Of a DNA stretch of 64,000 nucleotides, positions 25,175 through 32,922 are shown piece by piece (the stretch's first letter is position 1; the number at the start of each line of letters is the position of its first letter). The stretch covers positions 19,542 through 83,541 of the forward strand of contig NZ_VMYE01000013.1 in assembly GCF_007655255.1 (NCBI RefSeq). The letters run 5' to 3'. The position numbers and the translations under genes were made by a program. The notes beneath the pieces were generated by a model that was not told where the DNA came from, did no database searches, and was given only the letters and a program-made list of their open reading frames with translations. The DNA is from Extensimonas perlucida (GTDB taxonomy: Bacteria > Pseudomonadota > Gammaproteobacteria > Burkholderiales > Burkholderiaceae_C).

Positions 25175-26535
25175 GTGTCGCAAGCAATGCGGGCAATTCG
25201 AATGATCCTGACAACAGCGCGCGCGTGCACGGCGGGCCCGACGCGCAGGGCGTGGCTGCGCACGACTTTTCCACCAACGCGAACGCCTACGGCCCGTGCC
25301 CGCTGGCGCTGGCTGCCGTGCAGCAGGCCGACGCCGCGCACTACCCCGACCCGGCCTACACCGCGCTGCGCGCGCAGCTCGCGGCCCTGCACGGCGTGGC
25401 GCCCGCGCGCATCGTGATCGCGGCCAGCGCGAGCGAATTCATCTACCGCCTCACGGCCTGGGCCGCGCGCACGCTGCCGCCCGACGCGCGCACCGTGGCG
25501 CTGCCCCCGCATGGCTATGGCGACTATGCGCACGCCGCGCAAGCCTGGGGGCTGCGCGTGGTGCACGCTGGGCACGGCAGGGGCGCTGTGGGCGATCTTG
25601 GCGCAATGGGCGCAGTAGGCGCTGCGCCCGTGCCCGGCCTGCACTGGGCCTGCGAGCCTGGCAGCCCGTTGGGGCAGGCCGACGCGGCGCTCGCAGGCTG
25701 GCGTGGGGCGGCGGCGCGCGGCGGCAAGTGCGCTGACACGGCTGTGGACAAGTCTGTCGATGGCGCTGGGGATAAGTCTGTGGACGGGCTTGTGGACAGG
25801 CTCCTGGGCAACGGGCGGCGCGAAGGGATGCGCACAGGTACGCACACGGGGCCACGCAATGCGCCAGGTGACGGGCCGAGCGATGCGTCTGCACGCACCC
25901 TCGCCACGGTGCGCGTGCTCGACTGCGCCTACGCACCGCTGCGCCTGTCGGGCCAGCCCAGCTTGGACGCAGGCACGCTGGACGCCGTGTGGCGGCTGTA
26001 TTCGCCCAACAAGGCGCTGGGCCTGACGGGGGTGCGCGCGGCCTACGCGATCGCCCCGGCGGGGGCGCAGACGGTGGCGCAGATGGTCGCGCAACTCGAG
26101 GCGCTGGCCCCGTCGTGGCCGCTCGGCGCGCACGGCGTGGCGCTGCTGGCCGCCTGGACGCAGCCCGCCGTGCACGCCTGGCTGCAAGAGAGCCTGCACA
26201 CGCTGCGCCGCTGGAAGGCGCGCCAGACCGCGCTCTTGCAGGCGCAGGGCTGGCAGGTGCTACCTAGCGACGCGCCGTTTTTCTGCGCGCGACCCCCGGT
26301 GGCCGACGTGGCCGACGTGCCCGCGCTGTGCGCGCAGCTGCGCCGCCACGGCGTGCGCCTGCGCGACTGCACTTCGTTCGGCCTGCCCGGCCTGGTGCGC
26401 CTGGGCGTGCGCGCGCCGGCGTCGCAGGATGCGTTGCTGCGGGCGTGGGGGGATTCTGGAGGTGCAGGGGCAGATGATCGGCATACGTGGCCATCAGCAT
26501 CTAGGAGCCTGTCGGACTTTGGACGTCGAAAGTGA
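25165..26535 (+). CDS. cobC: CobC-like PLP-dependent threonine-phosphate decarboxylase, altered 3' end
   Basis: This fold-type I PLP enzyme of cobalamin synthesis would make aminopropanol phosphate (or a related precursor step). The protein has 456 residues. HDFSTNANAYGPCPLALAAV is the N-terminal substrate loop and Lys283 in YSPNKALGLTG is the Schiff-base lysine. Two oddities stand out. A low-complexity insert near residues 185-240 contains VDKSVDG-type repeats (25740-25806) absent from the normal fold. The last 27 or so residues come from an IS66 fragment and half a MITE, whose sequence supplies the current stop. The original C-terminus is lost, but the conserved core ends just before, so activity is possible. 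Confidence 0.82.
   Translation: MALSVASNAGNSNDPDNSARVHGGPDAQGVAAHDFSTNANAYGPCPLALAAVQQADAAHYPDPAYTALRAQLAALHGVAPARIVIAASASEFIYRLTAWAARTLPPDARTVALPPHGYGDYAHAAQAWGLRVVHAGHGRGAVGDLGAMGAVGAAPVPGLHWACEPGSPLGQADAALAGWRGAAARGGKCADTAVDKSVDGAGDKSVDGLVDRLLGNGRREGMRTGTHTGPRNAPGDGPSDASARTLATVRVLDCAYAPLRLSGQPSLDAGTLDAVWRLYSPNKALGLTGVRAAYAIAPAGAQTVAQMVAQLEALAPSWPLGAHGVALLAAWTQPAVHAWLQESLHTLRRWKARQTALLQAQGWQVLPSDAPFFCARPPVADVADVPALCAQLRRHGVRLRDCTSFGLPGLVRLGVRAPASQDALLRAWGDSGGAGADDRHTWPSASRSLSDFGRRK
26453..26500 (-). mobile_element. IS66-type transposase fragment
   Basis: The minus strand encodes MLMATYADHLPLHLQNPP, resembling the conserved VAKYADHLPLHRQ block of IS66-family transposases. Only about 16 codons remain, and cobC now reads through them on the other strand. 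The short length limits confidence. Confidence 0.35.
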
Positions 26536-26574
26536 GAATGCGCCCCAGCGAGGCCAGTTTTTGCCGGATTCGCA
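26501..26574. mobile_element. MITE B, left half only
   Basis: It starts with CTAGGAGCCTGTCGGACTTT and follows the intact copies for about 74 nt to GGATTCGC, then jumps to IS30 sequence. The right half and right terminal repeat are missing. Confidence 0.75.
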
Positions 26575-26757
26575 GCTTCACCGACAAGCCCAATAGCATC
26601 GCCGAGCCGATGCTCAAGAGCCTGACTTACGATCAAGGCCGAGAGGTGGCCCTGCACAAGAAGCTGACCGAGCAGACCGGCATGGCCGTGTATTTCTGTG
26701 ACCCACACAGCCCCTGGCAGCATGGCTCCAACGAGAACACCAACGGCTTGGTGCACC
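26575..26757 (+). mobile_element. IS30-family transposase fragment
   Basis: In frame: PMLKSLTYDQGREVALHKKL, then TGMAVYFCDPHSPWQHGSNENTNGL (given in pieces as seen). These are the conserved catalytic-domain blocks around the last acidic residue (SPWQRGTNENTNGL) of IS30 transposases. Both ends are lost. The frame runs on into the antiporter gene without a stop. Confidence 0.75.
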
Positions 26758-26789
26758 CCGCCTTGCCTTCCCATTTCAAAGACCACTGC

Positions 26790-28685
26790 ATGGATCACAA
26801 CATCTCACTCATCACCACGCTCGCCGCTGGCTTCGGCATCGCCCTGATCCTCGGTTTTCTGGCCGAGCGGATCAGGGTGCCGGCACTGGTGGGCTACCTG
26901 GTGGCCGGCATCATCATCGGACCCGGTACGCCGGGCTTCGTGGCCGATGTGCAGCTGGCCTCCCAACTGTCGGAGATCGGCGTCATGCTGCTGATGTTCG
27001 GCGTCGGGCTGCATTTTTCGCTTGATGACCTGTTGGCAGTCAAGCGTATCGCCGTGCCGGGCGCAGTGGTGCAAATGGGACTGGCCACGTTGCTGGGCAT
27101 GGCGGTTGCGTGGGGATGGGACTGGAGTTGGGGCAGCGGCTTGATCTTCGGCTTGTCGCTGTCGTGCGCCAGCACCGTGGTGCTGCTCAAGGCCCTGGAG
27201 AGCCGTGGCGTGCTGGAAAGCATGAATGGTCGCATTGCCGTGGGCTGGCTGGTCGTCGAAGATCTCGCCACGGTGCTGGTTCTGGTCTTGCTGCCGCCGC
27301 TGGCCGGCGTCCTGGGCGGTTCAGAAGCCGCCCACGCGGCAGCTGCCAAGCCCTTGTGGATCACCATCGGGCAAACGCTGCTGCAAGTCGGTGCCTTCCT
27401 GGCCCTGATGCTGATTGCCGGCCGACGCGTGCTGCCCTGGATGTTGTGGCAGGTCTCGCGCACCGGCTCGCGCGAGTTGTTCACGCTGGCGGTCGTCGCC
27501 AGCGCCATTGGCATTGCCTACGGGGCGGCTGCGTTGTTCAGCGTCTCGTTTGCCCTCGGGGCCTTCTTCGCCGGCATGGTCATGCGCGAGTCGGAATTCA
27601 GTCATCGCGCGGCGGAAGAGTCCTTGCCTCTACGCGATGCGTTCTCCGTGCTCTTCTTCGTATCGGTGGGCATGCTGTTCGATCCCGCGATTCTGGTGGA
27701 ACAGCCCTGGCACGTGCTGGCTGTGCTGGCGATCATCATTTTCGGCAAGTCCGTCGCGGCATTGGCCCTCGTGCTGGCTTTCCGCTATCCGCTCAATACG
27801 GCGCTGATCGTTTCCGCCAGTCTGGCGCAGATTGGCGAGTTCTCATTCATTCTGGCTGGGTTGGGTCTTTCCCTGGGGTTGCTGCCCGCCGAAGGCATGA
27901 GTCTCGTCCTGGCAGGTGCGCTCATTTCCATCGCGCTCAACCCGGTGCTGTTCGCCACGGTCGAGCCCGTGCGAAAGTGGATTCTCCAACGCTCGGAATT
28001 CGCTCGCAGCCTTGACCGGCGCACCGATCCCTATGCCGAGCTGCCGATGAGCACCGAGCGCAAGTACCTGGAGGGGCAGGTGGTGCTGGTCGGCTATGGC
28101 AGGGTCGGCAAGCGGATCGCCAGCGCGCTAGGAGCCTGTCGGACTTTGGGCGTCGAAAGCGAGAATGCGCCCCGGCGAGGCCAGTTTTTGCCGGATTCGC
28201 ACCCCCATAGTGGTGCTATGGGGCAAGACGACGGTAAAAAAGGGGCCGCTGCGGCGCATTCGCAGCCGACGATTCCAAAGTCCGACAGGCTCCTAGAGGC
28301 GCGCGGCATTCCCTACGTGGTGGCCGAACAGAATCGTGAGCTGGTGGAAAAGCTCCGCAAGCAAGGAGTGGCAGCGGTTTCAGGCAACGCCGCCGATCCT
28401 GCAGTGCTCATCCAGGCGCATATCGCGGAAGCGGCCATGCTCGTGGTGGCCACGCCCGATCCGCTCAACGTCCGGCAGATGGCCGAAACGGCGCGGACGC
28501 TCAATCCGGACATCGAGCTCGTCCTGCGCACCCACGGCGAGGACGAGTCGCTGATGCTGCGCAAGGAGGGCATCGGCACGGTCTTCTTCGGCGAGGAAGA
28601 ACTGGCCAAGGGGATGGCCGGGTACGTGCTGCAACGCTTCGCCCCGCAGCCGAACAGCCCGTCCGGGAGCTCTGCGACCGCCTGA
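26790..28685 (+). CDS. YbaL/Kef-type monovalent cation:proton antiporter with in-frame MITE insertion
   Basis: This CPA2-family antiporter has 631 residues. Residues 1 to about 390 hold some twelve membrane spans with AERIRVPALVGYLVAGIIIG, GLSLSCASTVVLLKALESRG and ALGAFFAGMVMRESE. A cytoplasmic TrkA-N (RCK) domain follows, beginning VVLVGYGRVGKRIASAL. After Leu447, 55 residues are encoded by a 165-bp MITE. The domain then continues with EARGIPYVVAEQNRELVEKL and ends near FFGEEELAKGMAGYVL. I chose the ATG at 26790; upstream codons belong to an IS30 fragment. The ribosome site is weak. The insert falls between the first helix and second strand of the nucleotide-binding fold, so regulation may be damaged although the frame is intact. 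Confidence 0.85.
   Translation: MDHNISLITTLAAGFGIALILGFLAERIRVPALVGYLVAGIIIGPGTPGFVADVQLASQLSEIGVMLLMFGVGLHFSLDDLLAVKRIAVPGAVVQMGLATLLGMAVAWGWDWSWGSGLIFGLSLSCASTVVLLKALESRGVLESMNGRIAVGWLVVEDLATVLVLVLLPPLAGVLGGSEAAHAAAAKPLWITIGQTLLQVGAFLALMLIAGRRVLPWMLWQVSRTGSRELFTLAVVASAIGIAYGAAALFSVSFALGAFFAGMVMRESEFSHRAAEESLPLRDAFSVLFFVSVGMLFDPAILVEQPWHVLAVLAIIIFGKSVAALALVLAFRYPLNTALIVSASLAQIGEFSFILAGLGLSLGLLPAEGMSLVLAGALISIALNPVLFATVEPVRKWILQRSEFARSLDRRTDPYAELPMSTERKYLEGQVVLVGYGRVGKRIASALGACRTLGVESENAPRRGQFLPDSHPHSGAMGQDDGKKGAAAAHSQPTIPKSDRLLEARGIPYVVAEQNRELVEKLRKQGVAAVSGNAADPAVLIQAHIAEAAMLVVATPDPLNVRQMAETARTLNPDIELVLRTHGEDESLMLRKEGIGTVFFGEEELAKGMAGYVLQRFAPQPNSPSGSSATA
28128..28296. mobile_element. MITE B, intact copy 2, inside the antiporter gene
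   Basis: It has the same 169-bp structure (CTAG at both ends) as 18333-18501. Removing one CTAG plus the element (165 bp) restores GCGCTAGAGGCGCGC, encoding the normal ALEAR. The insertion is a multiple of three and the element has no stop in this frame. Confidence 0.9.
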
Positions 28686-28718
28686 GGCCTTGCCGGCCCG
28701 AGCCGCCGTCATCCCCTT

Positions 28719-28881
28719 GGAGCCTGTCGGACTTCGGAATCGTCGGCTGCGAATGCGCCGCAGCAGCCCATTTTTACCGGCTTCTTGCCCCGTGGTCCGG
28801 CTATGGGGCGGCGAATTCGGCAAAAACTGGTCGCGCGGGGACGCATTCTCGCTTTCGACGCCCAAAGTCCGACAGGCTGCT
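28719..28881. mobile_element. MITE B, degenerate inverted copy
   Basis: GGAGCCTGTCGGACTT (28719-28734) and AAAGTCCGACAGGCTGC (28864-28880) are the ends. The interior matches the other copies in reverse orientation (CGTCGGCTGCGAATGCGCCG at left). Both terminal CTAGs are lost. Confidence 0.75.
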
Positions 28882-28883
28882 CG

Positions 28884-28956
28884 CGCTGATCGATACCCCA
28901 TCGCGCATCTTCATGTGCCTGACATTGCCAATCAGGCCCATGATGATCATCTCTTT
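28884..28956 (-). mobile_element. IS21-family IstA N-terminal fragment
   Basis: The minus strand encodes MIIMGLIGNVRHMKMRDGVS, the typical start of IstA transposases, with further codons cut off where the degenerate MITE begins. The remainder of the transposase and IstB are absent. Confidence 0.55.
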
Positions 28957-29007
28957 TGCTCCTGCCAAAAAATTCAGCATTCGCCTGGTACATCCTGGTC
29001 AGTTTTG

Positions 29008-29173
29008 AACCCAGATTGTTCATTAGGACGCGGGATGATGGCGCGGCAGTTTGGTCGCTGGTGAGAAGTCCATGGCCGGTGCCATGGGCGCCGAAGCAGC
29101 GGCCAAAATGACCGTCAGCCGTCCGCCAGCGCCCGCGTAGGTGCGAAGCACCGCCTAATGGACAATCTGGGTT
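29008..29173. repeat. MITE-like element with 20-bp terminal inverted repeats
   Basis: AACCCAGATTGTTCATTAGG (29008-29027) and CCTAATGGACAATCTGGGTT (29154-29173) differ at one position when paired. The interior has no ORF. Parts of it recur at 4462-4680 and 19505-19690. This and the preceding fragments account for the gene-free stretch 28686-29222. Confidence 0.75.
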
Positions 29174-29222
29174 AAAGCGGCACTCACGCCTTCAGGTGGT
29201 CATTTTTCGGTCGGCGTCAACA

Positions 29223-29897
29223 TTACTGGAGCAAGCTGTTGCGTATCAGCCCCACGGCCAGTCCTTCGATGTCGAAAGGCTCGCCGGGTTGCACGGTGAT
29301 GATGGAGTAGTCAGGGTTTTCAGGGAGCAATTCGACCATGTCGGCGCTGCGGCGCAGGCGCTTGACGGTGACCTCGTCGCCCAGGCGCGCCACGACGATC
29401 TGGCCGTTGCGCACGTCGCGCGTGGCTTGAACGGCGAGCAGGTCGCCGTCGAGGATGCCTGCGTCGCGCATGGACATGCCGCGCACTTTGAGCAGGTAGT
29501 CGGGCCTGCGTGCGAACAGCGTGGGCTCCACCGCGTAAGTGCGGTCGATGTGCTCTTGCGCCAGAATCGGCGAGCCCGCGGCAACGCGGCCGACCAGCGG
29601 CAGCACGAGCTGCGCGAGTTCTGCCATTGGCAGGCTGAACTGCTTGCCGCGTGCGGCGTTGAGGTGGCGCAGGGCCTCGCTGCGCAGGCGGATGCCGCGC
29701 GAGGTGCCGCTGACGAGCTCGATCACGCCCTTGCGCGCCAGCGCCTGCAGGTGCTCTTCGGCGGCGTTGGCGGACTTGAAGCCCAGTTCTGCGGCGATTT
29801 CGGCGCGCGTGGGCGGGGCGCCGGTGCGCGCCATGGTGTTCTGAATCAAGTCGAGAACCTGCTGCTGGCGTGCGGTGAGCTTGGGCTGATCTGACAT
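29223..29897 (-). CDS. lexA: SOS-response repressor LexA
   Basis: This is the repressor of DNA-damage genes; it self-cleaves when RecA filaments form. The protein has 224 residues. The winged-helix domain [16 protein letters not shown] and [20 protein letters not shown] is followed by the cleavage site AAG in [12 protein letters not shown], then the catalytic Ser in [10 protein letters not shown] and Lys in [10 protein letters not shown] chose the ATG at 29897 (GGAG 6 nt upstream); a GTG at 29909 is an alternative. An SOS box lies about 105 nt upstream. The leader also has purine-rich GAGAGGGCT-type tandem repeats (29915-29963). Confidence 0.95.
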   Translation of the reverse strand: MSDQPKLTARQQQVLDLIQNTMARTGAPPTRAEIAAELGFKSANAAEEHLQALARKGVIELVSGTSRGIRLRSEALRHLNAARGKQFSLPMAELAQLVLPLVGRVAAGSPILAQEHIDRTYAVEPTLFARRPDYLLKVRGMSMRDAGILDGDLLAVQATRDVRNGQIVVARLGDEVTVKRLRRSADMVELLPENPDYSIITVQPGEPFDIEGLAVGLIRNSLLQ

Positions 29898-30000
29898 GGA
29901 AGACTCCACGGTAAGAGGGCTGAGAGAGGGCTGAGAGAGGGCGGGAAGAGAGCGGGAAGAGGGCCGAGACTGGGAGCAGGGCCGCGGCGGCGGGTTGAAC

Positions 30001-30016
30001 TTGTACGTTTATACAG
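30001..30016. promoter_or_regulatory. LexA-binding site (SOS box)
   Basis: TTGT-ACGTTTAT-ACAG; on the minus strand it reads CTGT-N8-ACAA, close to the CTGT-N8-ACAG consensus. It lies between divergent lexA and the asparaginase gene, 37 nt before the latter's start, so both could be under LexA control. Confidence 0.75.
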
Positions 30017-30052
30017 TATTTGTATTTTTCAACAGTTGTTTGGAGTGCGCAA

Positions 30053-31000
30053 GTGGGGTCGGAAAAAATTGTCGTGTTGGGCACGGGCGGCACCATTGCA
30101 GGGGTGGCGCAGGCGGGTGCGAGCAGCCTGGACTATCGCGCGGCGCAATGGGGCATCACGCAGCTGTTGGCCGCGGTGCCTGGCTTGCGAGAGGCGGCGG
30201 GCTGTGCGCTGGAGGCGCAGCAGATCGCTCAGCTCGACAGCAAGGACATGGACTTGGATACCTGGCGCCGCCTGGCGCTGCGCTGCACCGAGCTGTTGGC
30301 TGACCCGCTGGTGCGCGGTGTGGTGATTACGCACGGCACGGACACGCTCGAAGAAACTGCGTGGTTTTTGCACCAGGTGCTGGCAGCGCACAAGCCCGTG
30401 GTGCTGACCTGTGCCATGCGGCCCGCGACGGCGCCTTTTCCCGACGGCCCGCAGAATTTGCTCGACGCCGTGGTCGTGGTGCGCACGCCGGGCGCGCAGG
30501 GCGTGGTGGTCGTGGCGGCGGGCGTGATCCACGAGGCGCAATGGGTGCGCAAAGTGCACCCTTATCGCCTCGATGCGTTCAGTTCAGGCGACGCCGGGCC
30601 GCTCGGCTGGATCGAGGAAGGTGCAGTACGTTTGATGCGAAATTGGCCACTAACGCAGGCGCATCAAGCACAAGCAGCTATCGAAAAGGTAATGCGCTGC
30701 AGCACTTGGCCGCGTGTCGAACTGGTGTTCAGCCATGCAGGGGCGAGTGGCGCCATCGTCGAAGCGCTGGTGCAAGGCGGTGTGCAGGGTCTGGTGGTGG
30801 CCGCCACGGGCAATGGCACGGTGCATGCGGCGCTCGAAGCGGCGCTGTTGCGCGCGCAGGCTGCGGGTGTGCGCGTGCTGCGTGCGACGCGCTGCAGCGA
30901 GGGGCAGATGCTGCCGCGGCCGGGCGACGCGCTGCCCGCTGCGCCGGGCCTGTCACCCGTCAAGGCGCGCATCACGCTGCTGCTGGACTTGCTGCAATGA
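30053..31000 (+). CDS. L-asparaginase
   Basis: The enzyme hydrolyses asparagine to aspartate and ammonia. The protein has 315 residues from the GTG at 30053, chosen because GGAG lies 7 nt upstream; a TTG at 30020 overlaps the promoter/SOS-box area. The two threonine motifs are intact: VLGTGGTIAGVA at the N-terminus and VVITHGTDTLEETAWF near residue 95. No signal peptide is seen, so it is probably cytoplasmic. It is divergent from lexA. A short AT-rich repeat near the middle (30638-30688) inserts about 15 extra residues (RLMRNWPLTQAHQAQ). Confidence 0.9.
   Translation: MGSEKIVVLGTGGTIAGVAQAGASSLDYRAAQWGITQLLAAVPGLREAAGCALEAQQIAQLDSKDMDLDTWRRLALRCTELLADPLVRGVVITHGTDTLEETAWFLHQVLAAHKPVVLTCAMRPATAPFPDGPQNLLDAVVVVRTPGAQGVVVVAAGVIHEAQWVRKVHPYRLDAFSSGDAGPLGWIEEGAVRLMRNWPLTQAHQAQAAIEKVMRCSTWPRVELVFSHAGASGAIVEALVQGGVQGLVVAATGNGTVHAALEAALLRAQAAGVRVLRATRCSEGQMLPRPGDALPAAPGLSPVKARITLLLDLLQ
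30638..30688 (+). repeat. Short AT-rich interspersed repeat, forward copy, inside the asparaginase gene
   Basis: GAAATTGGCCACTAACGC, a spacer, then AAGCACAAGCAGCTATCGAA. It is read through in frame. Confidence 0.65.
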
Positions 31001-31032
31001 AGCCCCCAGCGTACTGAAACGCGCGTCCAAAA

Positions 31033-31061
31033 AACGAAAGGCCCGCATGGGGCCTTTCGTT
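31033..31061. terminator. Bidirectional intrinsic terminator between asparaginase gene and adk
   Basis: AACGAAAGGCCC (31033-31044) pairs perfectly with GGGCCTTTCGTT (31050-31061) over a 5-nt loop. It separates two convergent genes. An A-run precedes it, which serves as the T-run for adk. Confidence 0.75.
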
Positions 31062-31081
31062 GCAGCAGGACAAGGCTGTGT

Positions 31082-31840
<759 letters not shown>

Positions 31841-32683
31841 TCAGCCAAGCAAGGCGCGCACCCGCTCGAGGTCGGCTGGGGTGTCGACCCCTGCGGCGGG
31901 TGCGTCGGCGCTGAGGTGCACGGCGATGCGGTGGCCGTGCCAGAGTGCGCGCAGTTGCTCGAGCGCCTCCAGCTGCTCGGTCGGCGCCGGTGCCAGCGTG
32001 GGAAACTGGCGCAAAAAACCTGCGCGGTAGCTGTAGATGCCGATGTGGCGCAAGGGCGCAAAGCCCGCTGGCAGGGCATGCGCTGCGACATCTGCAGTAG
32101 CGCTGGAAGCGGCCTGCCACCAGGCCGTGCCCGCATGGTCGCGCGCGTGCGGGATCGGGGCGCGGCTGAAGTAGTGTGCGAGGCCGCGCGCGTCGAGCAC
32201 CACTTTGACCACGTGCGGGCTCAGGTAATCATGAAGACTTGCGATTGCGTGGGCAGCCGTGCCCATGCTGGCCTCGGGCCGCGCGGGCAGCAGCGCGGCC
32301 ACGGCGTTGATGAGCGCGGGCGGGATCAGCGGCTCGTCGCCCTGTACGTTGACGACGATGTGCTCGCCATCGAGCCCGAGCAGGCTGCAGGCTTCAGCCA
32401 GGCGGTCGCTGCCGCTCGGGTGGGCAGGGTGGGTGTGTACGGCCTCGACGCCGTGGGCCGCGCAGGCTTGCACGATGGCCTCGTCGTCCGCCGCCACGAC
32501 CACGCGCGTGGCGGCACTTTGCGCCGCGCGCCGCGCCACACGCACCACCATGGGCAGGCCCGCGATGTCGGCGAGCGGCTTGCCCGGCAGGCGGCTGGAT
32601 GCGAGGCGCGCCGGAATCAGTACGGTGAAGGGTGGCGCAGGCGGGACGGCGCAGGTGGCTGGCCGGGCCAAAGCCGCGTTCAC
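31841..32683 (-). CDS. kdsB: 3-deoxy-manno-octulosonate cytidylyltransferase (CMP-KDO synthetase)
   Basis: The enzyme activates KDO with CTP for lipopolysaccharide inner-core synthesis. The protein has 280 residues. The nucleotide-binding start [19 protein letters not shown], then [11 protein letters not shown], the [11 protein letters not shown] metal-site motif and [12 protein letters not shown] are all present. It starts with GTG in a GTGA overlap with the Trm112-like gene, with GAGGA upstream. It lies in an LPS-oriented block with lpxK. Confidence 0.94.
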   Translation of the reverse strand: MNAALARPATCAVPPAPPFTVLIPARLASSRLPGKPLADIAGLPMVVRVARRAAQSAATRVVVAADDEAIVQACAAHGVEAVHTHPAHPSGSDRLAEACSLLGLDGEHIVVNVQGDEPLIPPALINAVAALLPARPEASMGTAAHAIASLHDYLSPHVVKVVLDARGLAHYFSRAPIPHARDHAGTAWWQAASSATADVAAHALPAGFAPLRHIGIYSYRAGFLRQFPTLAPAPTEQLEALEQLRALWHGHRIAVHLSADAPAAGVDTPADLERVRALLG

Positions 32684-32922
32684 CGCTGCAGTTCCTCGTC
32701 GCTGAGCGTGCGCGCCTCGGATTCGAGCAGCACGGGGATGCCGTCGCGCACGGGGTAGGCCAGGCGCGCACTGTGCGAGACCAGTTCCTGGCGTTCGCGG
32801 TCGTAGCTCAGCGGGCCCTTGGTAACGGGGCAGACCAGCAGTTCGAGCAGTCTGGTATCGATGGGGCTCGAAGGTGGGGCTGAAGGGGCTGAAGGGGCTG
32901 AAGGGGCTGGAGCGGAGGTCAT
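32680..32922 (-). CDS. Trm112-family protein (YcaR-like) with N-terminal Ser-Ala-Pro repeats
   Basis: This small protein has 80 residues. The body is [19 protein letters not shown], then [17 protein letters not shown], the YcaR/Trm112 fold that is normally about 60 residues. Here it is preceded by some 20 extra residues with SAPSAPSAP, encoded by a 10-bp-like repeat (GAAGGGGCT, 32880-32909). It has ATGA overlap with lpxK upstream and GTGA overlap with kdsB downstream. In eukaryotes Trm112 activates methyltransferases; the bacterial role is not settled. Confidence 0.9.
   Translation of the reverse strand: MTSAPAPSAPSAPSAPPSSPIDTRLLELLVCPVTKGPLSYDRERQELVSHSARLAYPVRDGIPVLLESEARTLSDEELQR

Noticed and set aside
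26532..26789. 86-residue N-terminal extension of the antiporter
   Set aside because: These codons are half a MITE and an IS30 fragment; the membrane protein begins at the ATG at 26790.
29915..29963. Regulatory repeat array in the lexA leader
   Set aside because: The GAGAGGGCT/GCGGGAAGAG units are short and irregular; no binding-site logic is apparent beyond low complexity.
30020..30052. TTG start for the asparaginase at 30020
   Set aside because: It sits in the promoter/SOS-box region and lacks a ribosome site; the GTG at 30053 has GGAG at proper spacing.
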